Below, piece after piece: positions 34,793 through 44,542 of a stretch of 63,900 nt of DNA. The DNA lies in the NCBI GenBank assembly GCA_035998445.1, contig DASYHQ010000037.1, forward strand, positions 1 to 63,900, written 5' to 3'. How positions within the stretch are numbered: the first letter of the stretch is position 1; each line of letters opens with the position of its first letter. Source of the stretch: Tepidisphaeraceae bacterium. GTDB lineage: Bacteria; Planctomycetota; Phycisphaerae; Tepidisphaerales; Tepidisphaeraceae. A program made the position numbers and the translations under genes. The notes below the pieces were generated by a model, which saw only the letters and a list, made by a program, of their open reading frames with translations, made no database searches and had not been told where the DNA came from.

Positions 34793-36322
34793 ATGAACAA
34801 GATCACGATCAACGCGGACTTGGGACAGCAGAAGATCTCGCGGCACCTGTACGGCCACTTCGCCGAGCACCTCGGGCGGTGCATCTACGAAGGGCTGTGG
34901 GTGGGCGAAGATTCACCGATCGCCAACACGCGCGGGTTCCGCAACGATGTGGTCGCGGCGCTGAAGCAACTGCGCATTCCCAACCTGCGATGGCCCGGCG
35001 GGTGCTTTGCTGACACGTACCACTGGATGGATGGCATTGGTCCGCACGAGAAGCGGCCGAGCATCGTCAACGTGCACTGGGGCGGCGTCACCGAAAGCAA
35101 CGCCTGCGGCACGCACGAGTTCATGGACCTGTGCGAGCAGCTGTCGCTGCCCGGCGCGCCGTGTGAGCCGTACATCGCCGGTAACGTGGGCAGTGGCACC
35201 GTGCGCGAGATGGCCGAGTGGCTCGAATACATCACCATGCCCGGCGAAAGCCCGATGGCGTCGCTGCGGCGCAGCAACGGGCGCGAGCAGCCCTGGCCGA
35301 TGCGCTTCTGGGGCGTGGGCAACGAGAACTGGGGCTGCGGCGGCAACATGCGCCCGCAGTACTACGCCGACCTGTATCGCCAGTACGCCAGCTACTGCCG
35401 GCACTTCACGCCGCAGGGCAAGCTGTACAAGGTGGCGTGCGGCCTGACCGACGAATGGAACGACATCCTGATGCGCGACGCTGGCCGGTTCATGGATGGG
35501 CTCAGCGTCCACTACTACACCGTGCCCGGCGATTGGGCCAAGAAAGGCTCGGCGACGGATTTCGACACCAACGCCTGGCGTGTGACGATCCAGAAGGCGG
35601 CGAACATTGAGACGTTCATCCGCGGCACGTCGGCCATTATGGACCGTTACGACCCGCAGAAGCGCGTCGGCATCGTGATGGACGAGTGGGGCACTTGGTT
35701 CGACGTCGAACCTGGCACCAACCCCGGCTTTCTGTACCAGCAGAACACGATTCGCGACGCCGTGGTAGCGGGGCTCAGCCTCAATGTGTTCAACAACCAC
35801 GCCGACCGCATGCAGGTGGCCAACATCGCGCAGACCGTGAACGTGATGCAGGCGATGATCCTGACGGAAGGCCGGAAGATGCTGCTCACGCCGACCTATC
35901 ACGTGTTCGAGATGTACAAGGTGCACCAGGACGCGACGCTGCTGCCGACGACCGTACAGGCCGCCGCCGGCTACCTGCCCGCAGCGCGGGTGACCGGAAC
36001 GGCCGGGGCTGGCGGTTATGACATGCTGTCGGCGGTGGCGCAGGTCAGCGCATCGGCATCGCGCGACGAGCAGGGGCGCATCCACGTGTCGTTGTGCAAC
36101 TTACACGAGCAGGACGCCGCGGAGATCGCGATCGACTTTCGCGGCGTGGGCGTCACCAGCGTCCGCGGGCGGGTGTTGACGGCGCCGGCGATGAACGCGT
36201 TGAACACGTTCGACTCGCCGGACGCCGTCAAGCCGACCGCGTTCGATAGCCTGAAGCTCAGCGGGTCGACGATCTCCGGCATGCTGCCGGCGCGCTCGGT
36301 TGCGGTGCTGGAGGTGCGATGA
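34793..36322 (+). CDS. abfA: Alpha-L-arabinofuranosidase, GH51
   Basis: A 509-residue intracellular GH51 enzyme that releases terminal arabinofuranose from arabinan and arabinoxylan oligosaccharides. The N-terminus [24 protein letters not shown] and [14 protein letters not shown] are textbook for the family. The acid/base is Glu178 in [11 protein letters not shown] and the nucleophile is Glu298 in [11 protein letters not shown]. The barrel is closed by a C-terminal beta domain (about 390-509). No signal peptide is seen. It is divergent from the AraC regulator, and its stop overlaps the start of a small Cys-rich protein (ATGA at 36319-36322). Confidence 0.97.
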   Translation: MNKITINADLGQQKISRHLYGHFAEHLGRCIYEGLWVGEDSPIANTRGFRNDVVAALKQLRIPNLRWPGGCFADTYHWMDGIGPHEKRPSIVNVHWGGVTESNACGTHEFMDLCEQLSLPGAPCEPYIAGNVGSGTVREMAEWLEYITMPGESPMASLRRSNGREQPWPMRFWGVGNENWGCGGNMRPQYYADLYRQYASYCRHFTPQGKLYKVACGLTDEWNDILMRDAGRFMDGLSVHYYTVPGDWAKKGSATDFDTNAWRVTIQKAANIETFIRGTSAIMDRYDPQKRVGIVMDEWGTWFDVEPGTNPGFLYQQNTIRDAVVAGLSLNVFNNHADRMQVANIAQTVNVMQAMILTEGRKMLLTPTYHVFEMYKVHQDATLLPTTVQAAAGYLPAARVTGTAGAGGYDMLSAVAQVSASASRDEQGRIHVSLCNLHEQDAAEIAIDFRGVGVTSVRGRVLTAPAMNALNTFDSPDAVKPTAFDSLKLSGSTISGMLPARSVAVLEVR

Positions 36323-36597
36323 ACGCCACCACCGACGATTCCTGCCGCGGCTGCAGTGCGACCGTACGCCTGGCCGCCGGCGAAGTGCAGCGGTTGCTGG
36401 CGGATTACCTGTCGGCCAACCCCGCGGCGACCATCGTGGACGACGCGACGTACGCGCATCGCATGAACGCGTGCGGCACTTGCCCCGACCTGAAGTACGG
36501 CACGACCTGCCGCCACTGCGGGTGCCTGGTGGCCGTTCGCGCCAAACTGGCGGGCAAGGCATGCCCCGCGGTGATGCCGGTATGGAACTCGGCGTGA
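36319..36597 (+). CDS. Small cysteine-rich DUF6171-like protein
   Basis: A 92-residue protein with conserved Cys pairs: SCRGCS near the start, then [34 protein letters not shown]. The pattern fits DUF6171-type proteins and looks like one or two small metal-binding knuckles. The function is unknown. Its ATG overlaps the GH51 stop, so it is translated together with the arabinofuranosidase. The reason for that pairing is not clear. Confidence 0.7.
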   Translation: MNATTDDSCRGCSATVRLAAGEVQRLLADYLSANPAATIVDDATYAHRMNACGTCPDLKYGTTCRHCGCLVAVRAKLAGKACPAVMPVWNSA

Positions 36598-36607
36598 AAC
36601 GGCCTTT

Positions 36608-37729
36608 TCAGTCGGCGGTCACGTCCCACTGTTTGTGCGGCGCGGCTGCGGACGCCTTCGATTCGTCGGTTGGATGCTTTGCTTTCCACGTCGCGAAGCT
36701 ATCTGCGACGCGCTGTCCCCAGGGGCCGAACCAGCGGTAACCGTCGCGACGCTCTGCCGGCAGTTGGTCGTAATCCTGCAACGCCTGCCCGTCGCGATTG
36801 GCAAAGAGCGGGCGGTTGGTCTTCAGATCGTAAAAGCGTGCCCAGATCGTCGAATTCCGATCATCCACCAGCAATAGGTTCCGCGATCCGCCAGGGTTCT
36901 TGCGCTCTTCCAGACGCTTGCCCTTCACGGCGACGACGGCAAACCATTCCGCCGCCCCGGTGATCGCGGCGCGCATGCGGGCGTCGGGGGCGTCCAGTTC
37001 CATCAGCAGCAATGCCACGCCGGCCCCTTCGAAGCCGCTGAGCGAGGGCAGCTCGTACGCCCGCGCGCCCATCGGTTCAAATGTGTCGGGGTCGTGCTGG
37101 GCGCACCAGCCGGTGGGGCGGCCGTCGATGATGACCTGACAGCGGAGGATGCAGTCGATGCCGCGATCAAACGCGGCCTGCGCGTTGGACCTGCGGCCGG
37201 GGTCGACGAACCCGAATGAATCGGTCGTCGCGACATCGCGCATCAACCGTAGCACCGCGACCATCGCGCCATCGTTGAAGGTGATGTACCGTCCATACCC
37301 CTTCGCGGGCGGTGGGAACCGCTGCGGCCAGCCACCGTTGGCGTACTGAGCTTTCAGGAGGGCGTCCAACCCGCGGTTGAATGCTGTTAGCACGTGCGGG
37401 TCGTGCTTCAGCCGGAGGGACCGCCCGAGCAGGCGCAGTTCGCTGTAGGTTGAGCCGTTGTCGATTGTCGCGACGCCTTTCCAATCGCCGTGCGGCTCGT
37501 TGTCGCTGCGCGCACGGCTGGCGTCATAACCTTTGGCCCATCCACCCGTTGCGATTTGCCATGTGATGATGTTCCCAATCACGCGGCGGCCTTCCTCAGA
37601 CGCCAGCCACGCATCGGAACGGCCGGACAATGCCTGAACCGATATGGCGACAGCCTGTGAATAGGTGATGCAGAGCAAGGCGACCGCAATGCCTAGCAAA
37701 CGCAGGTTTACGCGCAGTTTCAATCTCAT
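36608..37729 (-). CDS. Secreted pectate lyase, PL10 family
   Basis: A 373-residue secreted lyase that cleaves polygalacturonate by beta-elimination. A signal peptide (LRVNLRLLGIAVALLCITYSQAVA) is followed by the (alpha/alpha)3 PL10 catalytic domain: QIATGGWAKGYD, TIDNGSTYSELRLLG, KAQYANGGWPQRFP, YITFNDGAMVAVLRLM, PTGWCAQHDPDTFEPMGARAYELPSLSG in two linked blocks, and YRWFGPWG near the end. The length is normal for the PelA group. It is divergent from the LacI regulator with about 246 bases between. That regulator may control it. Confidence 0.93.
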   Translation of the reverse strand: MRLKLRVNLRLLGIAVALLCITYSQAVAISVQALSGRSDAWLASEEGRRVIGNIITWQIATGGWAKGYDASRARSDNEPHGDWKGVATIDNGSTYSELRLLGRSLRLKHDPHVLTAFNRGLDALLKAQYANGGWPQRFPPPAKGYGRYITFNDGAMVAVLRLMRDVATTDSFGFVDPGRRSNAQAAFDRGIDCILRCQVIIDGRPTGWCAQHDPDTFEPMGARAYELPSLSGFEGAGVALLLMELDAPDARMRAAITGAAEWFAVVAVKGKRLEERKNPGGSRNLLLVDDRNSTIWARFYDLKTNRPLFANRDGQALQDYDQLPAERRDGYRWFGPWGQRVADSFATWKAKHPTDESKASAAAPHKQWDVTAD

Positions 37730-37925
37730 GGGCTGCCTCGCCGTTCAGAAATGAGTTGGCTGCACGATCATAATCTACGGCTGCAACTGAAAGGAAAATT
37801 AGCAGGCGGTGCCTCCATCATTCTTCACGAGGAGGAATTCGGTAGTTTCGTAAGGTTATCGCTGGAATACGTTTAAGGGGATTCAGGCTGTAACATTGCT
37901 GGCGGTCGAGTTTGTGAAAATTTCA

Positions 37926-37954
37926 TTGACCATGCTGCTGCGGCTTTCGATAAT
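37926..37954 (+). promoter_or_regulatory. Sigma-70-type promoter of the LacI regulator gene
   Basis: TTGACC (37926-37931) and GATAAT (37949-37954) are exactly 17 bases apart, 22 bases ahead of the ATG at 37976. The -35 is the same TTGACC seen at 4567. A short leader with AGGA is all that separates it from the coding region. Confidence 0.65.
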
Positions 37955-37975
37955 GGTTCGCATAGGACATCTCTT

Positions 37976-39070
37976 ATGGCATCGATCAACGAAGTAGCCG
38001 CTTTGGCGAAAGTTTCGGTTTCGACGGTTTCGCGGGTGATGAACAATCAACCACGCGTGGCCCCGGAAACCATGCAGGCGGTGCGCGATGCGATGGCCAA
38101 GCTCAACTATGCACCGTCGGAACGACGGCCCGGTCCAAAGCCCCAGCGGAACGGGTCGGGCGCGATGCCGACGATCGGCTTCCTGGTGTTCGGCACGTCG
38201 GAAGCCCGGGCGACGCCGGCGTTTGAAGGGTTGTTGTACGGGGTGTCGCTGGCGGCGTCACAGGCCAACCTGAACCTTGTCTTTAGTCACGTGCCCGATC
38301 CCACCCGCCTGCCGGCACGCATCGCTGAGCAGGGCATCAATGGGGTGCTGTTGCACGGGGCGGCGCCCTCGCAGGCGATCTGCGATCGCCTGAGCCGTCT
38401 GCCGACCGTATGGCTGATGGGCAATCGGCATCGGCCGACCTTTGGGGATAAGGTGATGCCCGACAGTTACGTCGTGGGCGAGGTGGCGGCCCGATACCTG
38501 CTGAAGCGGGGCCATCGCAAGCTGGCATTTCTGAACGTGAACGCAGGTCATTGGCCCTTCAAGGTTTCCGCGCACGCCTTCAACATGACGGCCGCTGAAG
38601 GTGGCGGTGAGGTGCAGGTGGTCGAACGGGCGGTGAGCGAGGAGTCCGGCGCGTACTGGCGCACGCACGACCCGGAGGTGATCCGGTCCGTCGTCCAGCA
38701 ATACCTGGCGCTGCCTGATCGGCCGACCGGCCTGTTCGTGGCCGACGACATGCAGGCGGCTCTATTGCAGCCTGAACTGCAGGCGCAGGGCGTCGTGATC
38801 GGGCCGGGCGGTGTCGAGGTCATTTCCTGCAACGACGAGCAACCCTACCTGGCCGGCCTCGCCCCCAAGCCCGCGACCATCGACATCCAGGTGGCCGCCA
38901 TCGGTCGCAAGGGGGTCGAGCAACTCGTCTGGCGCATGGCCAACCCCGACGCCCCCGAGCGCATCACCTGCATGGTCGAGCCCTCGCTGGTGCCCGCACC
39001 AGCCGCTTCCCCCACCGATCCCACGGCCAAGCATGGTCGTACGCGCTCGGCCATGGCCGGCATGGCCTAA
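37976..39070 (+). CDS. LacI-family transcriptional regulator (divergent from PL10)
   Basis: A 364-residue repressor. The helix-turn-helix lies at about residues 3-24 (INEVAALAKVSVSTVSRVMNN), followed by the hinge (AMAKLNYAPSERRPG) and a periplasmic-binding-type sugar-sensing domain with SVWLMGN-like TVWLMGNRHRPTFGDKVMPDSYVVG and EVISCNDEQPYLAGL. It resembles the other LacI regulator here (43459-44499) over the sensor domain. Divergent placement next to the PL10 gene suggests that lyase as a target. The prepilin gene downstream could also be under its control. Confidence 0.93.
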   Translation: MASINEVAALAKVSVSTVSRVMNNQPRVAPETMQAVRDAMAKLNYAPSERRPGPKPQRNGSGAMPTIGFLVFGTSEARATPAFEGLLYGVSLAASQANLNLVFSHVPDPTRLPARIAEQGINGVLLHGAAPSQAICDRLSRLPTVWLMGNRHRPTFGDKVMPDSYVVGEVAARYLLKRGHRKLAFLNVNAGHWPFKVSAHAFNMTAAEGGGEVQVVERAVSEESGAYWRTHDPEVIRSVVQQYLALPDRPTGLFVADDMQAALLQPELQAQGVVIGPGGVEVISCNDEQPYLAGLAPKPATIDIQVAAIGRKGVEQLVWRMANPDAPERITCMVEPSLVPAPAASPTDPTAKHGRTRSAMAGMA

Positions 39071-39108
39071 AGGCTAACGGACAAACCCTTGTCGCCTCGC
39101 ACGCACGT

Positions 39109-39148
39109 GTCATCCCGATGGGAGCCTAAGCGACCTGAGGGATCTCAA
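39109..39148. repeat. Single arm of the GTCATCCCGA inverted-repeat family
   Basis: A 40-base stretch starting GTCATCCCGATGGGAGCCT is nearly the same as one arm of the inverted repeat at 53765-53868. Only one arm is present here, after the LacI gene. Confidence 0.7.
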
Positions 39149-39178
39149 TCGACGGACGGTTCTCGGGCCTTGGGAGAG

Positions 39179-39213
39179 GTGTCAGGGCGGCAAGCCTCCC
39201 TTCGGGCTGACAC
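39179..39213 (+). terminator. Hairpin downstream of the LacI gene
   Basis: GTGTCAG (39179-39185) pairs with CTGACAC (39207-39213) with further partial pairing inside the GC-rich loop. No T tract follows, so this is a tentative terminator. Confidence 0.35.
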
Positions 39214-39600
39214 GTCCTTGGCCCACACAGGGGTTCTGCCCGCCTGCCTTGATGCTCATAACTCATCAAGTTGTGCGATAGTTTCATCTGCGTTCTGTTG
39301 GTGCTATTTCAGGCCCTAAATCTACGATTTAAGCCTATTTTTGGCTATTCGCCAAGCTGGCCTATGTGGGCCTCCGCATGCGGGGAAACCTCTAGATGAA
39401 AATTACCGTGATTATTATCATGAATTTTCATTGCCTCTCATAAAACTTGTGTCATAGTGTAAACGTACGAGAAAGCATGGCGGGCCTTGTGGCCGGAACC
39501 ATGGCTGTCTCTCACATCGAACTCAGGCTGCGGTGGCCGTCGCCACTCGCACTTTGGAACACTCGTTCTGGTCCCCTCTGCGTCTTTTCGGAGGCACGTC
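39214..39600 (+). other. Intergenic region upstream of the prepilin gene
   Basis: About 390 bases with no gene. The AT-rich part from 39290 to 39470 carries the 9-18-9 inverted repeat and promoter listed separately. The rest is a leader of about 135 bases. Confidence 0.5.
39396..39458 (+). promoter_or_regulatory. Inverted repeat plus candidate promoter of the prepilin gene
   Basis: ATGAAAATT (39396-39404) and AATTTTCAT (39423-39431) form perfect 9-bp arms with an 18-base spacer. Directly after, TTGCCT (39431-39436) and CATAGT (39453-39458) with a 16-base spacer make a plausible promoter. A regulator bound to the repeat would sit just upstream of the polymerase. Confidence 0.45.
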
Positions 39601-40503
39601 ATGCGTCAGAAACGAACTGGATTCACGCTGGTCGAACTGCTGGTCGTCATCGGCATCATCGCGTTGTTGATCTCGATCCTGCTCCCGTCGCTGTCCAAGG
39701 CCCGTCATCAGGCGCAGATCGTCGCCTGCTCGTCGAACCTGCGCCAGATCGCCATGGCGTCGATCATGTACGCCGGTGACAACAAGGGATACCTGCCGCA
39801 GCGGCAAGGCGACGGTGATCTGGCAACCCCTTTCGATCGGGCGTCGATGGCGTCGTACGTAACGTTAGGCGGTGGCACCACCGCACCGGCCACCGATCCC
39901 GGTGCGAACATCGGTCGGCTCATCATCACTGGGTACCTCGGGAAGAAGGCCCCGCTTTACGACTTCTACTGGTACGGAGAGTACAAGCCCGTCTACATGG
40001 TTCGTTTCTGCCCGGGACAGGAACCGACGCAGGCCTCAAACCACTGGGCGTTCATGAACAGCACGTACGCCTTCAACCCCCATTGGGCCTTCTACAACGG
40101 TGGCTGGCCCACGGTGACGGCGTACAAGAAGCTCGTCCACATGCCCAAGACCAAGACGCTCGTCATGGATCTGCTGACCGATGTCGGTTCGCTCTCGCAC
40201 CTCCGCAACGGCGTGGCGACGGTTAACCTGGCGTACAGCGACGGTCACGTCTCCTCCGTCACCGATCGCACGTTGGTCAACGCGTTGCGGTCGTTCCCGA
40301 TCGGCGACTTCGAGGAACGCATGGACGACTTCCGCGATCGCCTCGAGACGCTCGCCAACGGTCAGGATCCGAAGCGCACGACGCAGGCACCCGACGGCCG
40401 CGCCCCCAGCAACTCCAGCCCGGGCACCGGTTACTGGCGCTGGCGCCTGTGGCGCAACTACAGCGACATCCCCGGTGGCCACATCTCGGTCAACCAGTAC
40501 TGA
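39601..40503 (+). CDS. Prepilin-type (type II secretion pseudopilin-like) protein with H...DG tail
   Basis: A 300-residue exported protein. It starts [20 protein letters not shown], the class III prepilin leader with the cleavage site before Phe and the conserved Glu five residues on, followed by a long hydrophobic helix ending [12 protein letters not shown]. The C-terminal part carries [18 protein letters not shown], the H...DG signature of planctomycete prepilin-like proteins. GGAGG stands six bases before the ATG at 39601. Such proteins are very numerous in planctomycetes and their role is unknown. It lies between the LacI regulator and GH43 with no assembly genes nearby. Confidence 0.92.
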   Translation: MRQKRTGFTLVELLVVIGIIALLISILLPSLSKARHQAQIVACSSNLRQIAMASIMYAGDNKGYLPQRQGDGDLATPFDRASMASYVTLGGGTTAPATDPGANIGRLIITGYLGKKAPLYDFYWYGEYKPVYMVRFCPGQEPTQASNHWAFMNSTYAFNPHWAFYNGGWPTVTAYKKLVHMPKTKTLVMDLLTDVGSLSHLRNGVATVNLAYSDGHVSSVTDRTLVNALRSFPIGDFEERMDDFRDRLETLANGQDPKRTTQAPDGRAPSNSSPGTGYWRWRLWRNYSDIPGGHISVNQY

Positions 40504-40544
40504 ATCGCCTGGCGATGTCGACCGCAACGTAGTAGCGACCGTCC

Positions 40545-40585
40545 AAACCGGCCATGATTGGCCCATCCGATCACGGCCGGTTTTT
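40545..40585 (+). terminator. Rho-independent terminator after the prepilin gene
   Basis: A 14-bp stem with one mismatch (AAACCGGCCATGAT at 40545-40558 with 40570-40583) and an 11-base loop runs into TTTTT. It stands 41 bases after the prepilin stop. Confidence 0.8.
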
Positions 40586-40642
40586 CGTTGGTACGGTCGG
40601 ATAGTGCACCCGCCGGCCCGCGTCCACTGGTAAGGAACGGCG

Positions 40643-41578
40643 ATGTCCAGATCAGCGCCCCTCATCCTCCAACGCGCCGACCCCTTCGTCCTCCGCCACG
40701 TGGACGGCTGGTATTACTTCACCGCGTCCGTACCGGAGTACGACCGCATCGAGCTTCGGCGTGCCCGGTCGATCGCTGCGCTGGCAACGGCAGAGCCGGT
40801 CGTGGTTTGGCGCAAGCACAGCGAAGGAGCGATGGGCGGGTACATCTGGGCGCCCGAACTGCACGTCATCGACGGCCGCTGGTTCGTGTACTTCGCCGCC
40901 GGTCATGCCGAGCGGGCGTTTGAGATCCGCATCTACGCCTTAGCCTGCGACGCGGCCAACCCGCTGGACAGCGCGTGGAGGGAGTGCGGGCAGATTCGCA
41001 CCAGCTGGGAATCGTTCGCGCTCGACGCGACCACGTTCACGCATCGCAACACACGCTACTTGGCTTGGGCGCAGAACGATCCGGCAATCGGGCCGGGCAC
41101 GTCGATCTACCTGGCGGCGATGGACGGGCCGTTGAAGATTGCCGGCCAGCAGGTGGCGATCGCGCGTCCCACGCATGCGTGGGAGCGAATCGGCCATCAC
41201 GTGAACGAAGGGCCTGCGGTGCTGGTGCGCAACGGGCGAGTCTTCATGACCTTCTCCGCCAGCGCGACCGACGCGAACTATTGCATGGGCCTGCTGACGG
41301 CCGCTGAAGATGCCGACCTGCTCGATCCTGCGTCTTGGAAAAAAGTGCCGACGCCGGTGAAGTGCTCATCGGAGGCGGCGGGCGAGTACGGGCCCGGCCA
41401 CAACAGCTTCACGGTTTCAGAAGATGGCCAGACCGATCTGCTGGTCTACCACGCGCGCGACTATCGTGACATTGAAGGCGAACCACTATTCGACCCGAAC
41501 CGGCACACGCGCGTTCAACCGATCATCTGGTCAAAGGATGGCGCGCCGCTGTTCGATGTGCCGCTGGTCGGCCGATAG
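40643..41578 (+). CDS. Glycoside hydrolase family 43 protein
   Basis: A 311-residue five-bladed propeller enzyme with no signal peptide, so it is probably cytoplasmic. The three GH43 acids are in place: Asp13 in QRADPFVLR (general base), Asp128 in SFALDATTF (pKa modulator) and Glu189 in HHVNEGPAV (general acid). The segments YIWAPELHVIDGRWFVYF and GPGHNSFTVSEDG are typical. Activities in the family are mainly arabinofuranosidase, arabinanase and xylosidase. With GH51 and pectin genes nearby, arabinan side-chain trimming is the best guess. Confidence 0.92.
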   Translation: MSRSAPLILQRADPFVLRHVDGWYYFTASVPEYDRIELRRARSIAALATAEPVVVWRKHSEGAMGGYIWAPELHVIDGRWFVYFAAGHAERAFEIRIYALACDAANPLDSAWRECGQIRTSWESFALDATTFTHRNTRYLAWAQNDPAIGPGTSIYLAAMDGPLKIAGQQVAIARPTHAWERIGHHVNEGPAVLVRNGRVFMTFSASATDANYCMGLLTAAEDADLLDPASWKKVPTPVKCSSEAAGEYGPGHNSFTVSEDGQTDLLVYHARDYRDIEGEPLFDPNRHTRVQPIIWSKDGAPLFDVPLVGR

Positions 41579-41597
41579 CGAAGACGGCGACTGCAGT

Positions 41598-43421
41598 TTA
41601 CAGAACGGCCAGTTCCCACCGGTTGAGTCGCACGTCGCTCGTCCAACCATTACGGCTGCGCGCGATGAACTGCACGGACGCTTCCATCCCCTCGTGGAAG
41701 AACATGCGGTAATGTTGGCCCGCCTTCACCACGTGGCGGACGCGGATGCTGGGTTGGGCGGGTTCGAGTAGTACGTCTGGCTCGACGATGGCATCGATCG
41801 AACTCACGCAATCAATCGCGTCGCGATAGTGGATCAACCGCCGTTCCAAGTCAGCCGTCTGAAGGATCTTCGTCACGCCAGGCCAGACCGCGGGCGCGTC
41901 GTCGGGCGCGTCTATCACTATCGCCTTGTAGTGCATGTCGCCGATGTGGACGCCCTGTTCGTCGACAGTCGCACGGCCGTCGATGATGTCCTGCATGTCC
42001 AAGTAGTTGAAATCGATCTGACGCTCGAAGCACGCCTTGGCGGCGCGCCAGGGCAGGTGATCGGGCCAGCCGAGGATGGCGACGTCGCACTGGTGAACCG
42101 AATCGGTGTTCAGCCAGCACAGGCGGGCGCAGTGGTCGGCCAGCGCGGGGAAATCGCTGTCCCACCATGGGCTGTTGGGCCCAACATCCGGCGGGCGCTC
42201 GTCGCGGCGCGGGCCGCGAACGCTGTAGTAGAACGCGTGCGGGATCAGCTGGTTGACGCCGCGAATGTGGCACCAGTCGGCCAGCCACTTCATCTGCGGG
42301 AAGGTCAGTTCATGGCCGTACGCGCCGCAGAACTCGTTGCTGTTCCGCCGGCGGCCCAAATGGATCATCGCCGACGACGAGCACTTGGCCTGCGTCGATT
42401 GCGGTCCCTCGAGCGCGTTCGCCTCGCCGGGCATCACCCACCGCCACACGAGGTCTTGCCCGGGCACGTGGAAGTACTTCATCAGGCCGATCTCGTCCGG
42501 CTGTGCGGGATGGCCCATGAGGGACACGCCGTGCGCCGCACACCATCGCGACAGCGGGGCGTAGTAGGTCTGTTCCAACCGATGATTCACGGCCCGCGCA
42601 TAGTCGGCGCGATACCGGGCGGCATCCGGCTCGTCATCAAACCAGAGCGCCGGCAAGTGGGGCGCGAAGTCGTAACCCAGATGGGCGTTCACGTGGGCCA
42701 AAATGTCCGACGTGCCGGGACGCACCAGCGCCCGCGGTTCGCGCAGCCGGCCGAGCAAATCGGGCTCGTCGGTGAAGAGGCCGATGATCGTCTTGCCGAA
42801 GTAAGGCCGCAGCGCGTCGTAAAACCGATCGTAGACGAGGCGGATGAAGCACTGCACCGCGGCGGCGTTCAACAGGTCGGCGGCCGGTGGCGTTTCCTCG
42901 GCGGCGTCGCTGTGCGTGCTGGTCGGCGCGTCGTTGAGATAGTGCAGCCCGCGAATGACCGAATCCACCGGCCGATCGATCACGTGCAGCCATCGCCCGT
43001 TCGCGCGGCGCGCCGTCGCGATGTGCGTCTGACCCGCTGACAGCAGCGGCAGCGCAGCGTCGTCAGATTCCGCCGCGCTCAGCCCGCGGCACTGGTAGGC
43101 GGCGTTTGTCGCGACAACCTGCCCGCTGGCCGAGCCGGACGGGTACATGCCCTCGTCGTACAGGACGACGCGCATGTCCAATCGTGCGGCTTCGGCGACG
43201 GCGATCTGCACGAAGTGCAGGAAGCGGTCGCTCATGAACGCGATGTCGCGCGGCAGGCCGACGCGCGGGTGGATCAGGAACCCGTGGACGCCGTGCGCCT
43301 GAAAGTCGCGGATCTGGCGAACGATCTCCTGCTCGTCCAGCGCGTCGTTCCAGAACCAGAAGGGGATCAACGAGAAATCGCGCAGCTCGGTCGGGGGAAC
43401 GAGTGGGAGGCGTGATTTCAT
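41598..43421 (-). CDS. GH106-like glycoside hydrolase (putative alpha-L-rhamnosidase)
   Basis: A 607-residue enzyme with no signal peptide. The N-terminus (FSLIPFWFWNDALDEQEIVRQI, GVHGFLIHPRVGLP, RVVLYDEGMYPSGSASG) and the middle (FTDEPDLLGR, GHELTFPQMKWLADWCHIRGVNQLIPHAFYYS) match the barrel of rhamnosidase-type families such as GH106. It is shorter than characterised GH106 enzymes, so the family call is tentative. It is the last gene of the five-gene rhamnogalacturonan operon, 37 bases after the LacI gene. Release of rhamnose from lyase products fits that place. Confidence 0.68.
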   Translation of the reverse strand: MKSRLPLVPPTELRDFSLIPFWFWNDALDEQEIVRQIRDFQAHGVHGFLIHPRVGLPRDIAFMSDRFLHFVQIAVAEAARLDMRVVLYDEGMYPSGSASGQVVATNAAYQCRGLSAAESDDAALPLLSAGQTHIATARRANGRWLHVIDRPVDSVIRGLHYLNDAPTSTHSDAAEETPPAADLLNAAAVQCFIRLVYDRFYDALRPYFGKTIIGLFTDEPDLLGRLREPRALVRPGTSDILAHVNAHLGYDFAPHLPALWFDDEPDAARYRADYARAVNHRLEQTYYAPLSRWCAAHGVSLMGHPAQPDEIGLMKYFHVPGQDLVWRWVMPGEANALEGPQSTQAKCSSSAMIHLGRRRNSNEFCGAYGHELTFPQMKWLADWCHIRGVNQLIPHAFYYSVRGPRRDERPPDVGPNSPWWDSDFPALADHCARLCWLNTDSVHQCDVAILGWPDHLPWRAAKACFERQIDFNYLDMQDIIDGRATVDEQGVHIGDMHYKAIVIDAPDDAPAVWPGVTKILQTADLERRLIHYRDAIDCVSSIDAIVEPDVLLEPAQPSIRVRHVVKAGQHYRMFFHEGMEASVQFIARSRNGWTSDVRLNRWELAVL

Positions 43422-43458
43422 GGATGTTGATCTCAGGGAACACGAGGCGCATCACGTA

Positions 43459-44499
43459 TCACACCGCCAAGGCGATGCGCGACGGCTCGATTAGCTTCGG
43501 CGCAATCATCACGCGCGTGCGGCCGGCGGAAAAGGGGTTGCGGATCAGGTCGATCAGCAATTCCATGCCGTGCCGCCCGATCGCGGCGGCGTTGATGTCG
43601 ATCGTCGCGGGCCGCATTTGCAGGCCGGCCAGATACTGACGCTCGTTGTTGCACGAGATTACGTCGATCGAACCGTCGGGCCCGAGCGACACGCCCCGCG
43701 CCGTCAGCGCCGCGTCGACGGCTGCCACCAGGCGGTCTTCAGAGATGAAGATGCCGGTGGGGCGCGGCGTCATCGATAGCATCTGGTCGACCAGCTGCGC
43801 CCCGGTGATCGCCAGTTGCGCGGGGCTCCAGGACCCGGCGGCCTCGGGCTCGATCGCGTTCAGCAGGGTGACGCGCATGTCGCGCTCCTTGCATGCCTCT
43901 TCAAACTCAAGAGCGCGAAACTTCAGCGACCAGCCACTGTTCGAGGCCGTCATGCCGACCACCTGGTCATGATTGCGATCGGCGAGATAGTCGGCGGCGA
44001 TGCTGCCGATCGCGGAGTTGTCGGGCATCACCTGGTGGCCCCACAGCGGGCGCTGGCGGTTGCCCATCAGCCAGACGCTCGGCAGGTGTTCGAGCCGGCG
44101 CTGGATCTCGGGCCCCGGCCGGTTACCGCCCAGCAGCAGCCCGTCGACGTCGCCGTTCAGCACGCGCGGTGAGATGTGCGCCAGGTCGGATGCGAAGCTG
44201 AAGATCAGGTCGACGTTCCGCCCGTCGGCCACCTCCGACACGCCACCGATCAACTGTTCGAACGCCGGCGCGGTGGATCGTCCCGAATCGCCGAAGACGA
44301 CGTAGGCGATGAGCAGCGTGCTTGCCGCCGAGCCACCATCGATCCGGTTACGCCGAACGACCGGGCGGAAGTTCAACGTCGCCATCGCCGCGCGCACGTT
44401 CTGTGCCGTGTTGGGAGAGATGCTGGGGTGGTCGTTAACGACGCGCGAAACCGTCGACATCGACACGCCGGCCAGCTCGGCCACTTTCTTCATCGACAT
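43459..44499 (-). CDS. LacI-family transcriptional regulator (in the rhamnogalacturonan operon)
   Basis: A 346-residue repressor. The DNA-binding helices are MKKVAELAGVSMSTVSRVVNDH (about 3-24), with a hinge and a sugar-sensing domain (SVWLMGNRQRPLWGHQVMPDNSAIG, IDVISCNNERQYLAGLQMRP). The ATG at 44499 has AAGGA seven bases upstream; an in-frame start at 44523 is less likely. It is encoded inside the operon between an acetylesterase and the GH106-like gene, so it probably controls its own operon. The sensor domain is similar to the LacI at 37976. Confidence 0.94.
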   Translation of the reverse strand: MSMKKVAELAGVSMSTVSRVVNDHPSISPNTAQNVRAAMATLNFRPVVRRNRIDGGSAASTLLIAYVVFGDSGRSTAPAFEQLIGGVSEVADGRNVDLIFSFASDLAHISPRVLNGDVDGLLLGGNRPGPEIQRRLEHLPSVWLMGNRQRPLWGHQVMPDNSAIGSIAADYLADRNHDQVVGMTASNSGWSLKFRALEFEEACKERDMRVTLLNAIEPEAAGSWSPAQLAITGAQLVDQMLSMTPRPTGIFISEDRLVAAVDAALTARGVSLGPDGSIDVISCNNERQYLAGLQMRPATIDINAAAIGRHGMELLIDLIRNPFSAGRTRVMIAPKLIEPSRIALAV

Positions 44500-44542
44500 A
44501 GGTACATCCTTGGTGCGAGGCAACCGCTTTCGAGCGCGGCCG

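Noticed and set aside
34718-34870. N-terminal extension of the AraC regulator at 33851
   Set aside because: It overlaps the divergent GH51 gene and shows no AraC-family similarity.
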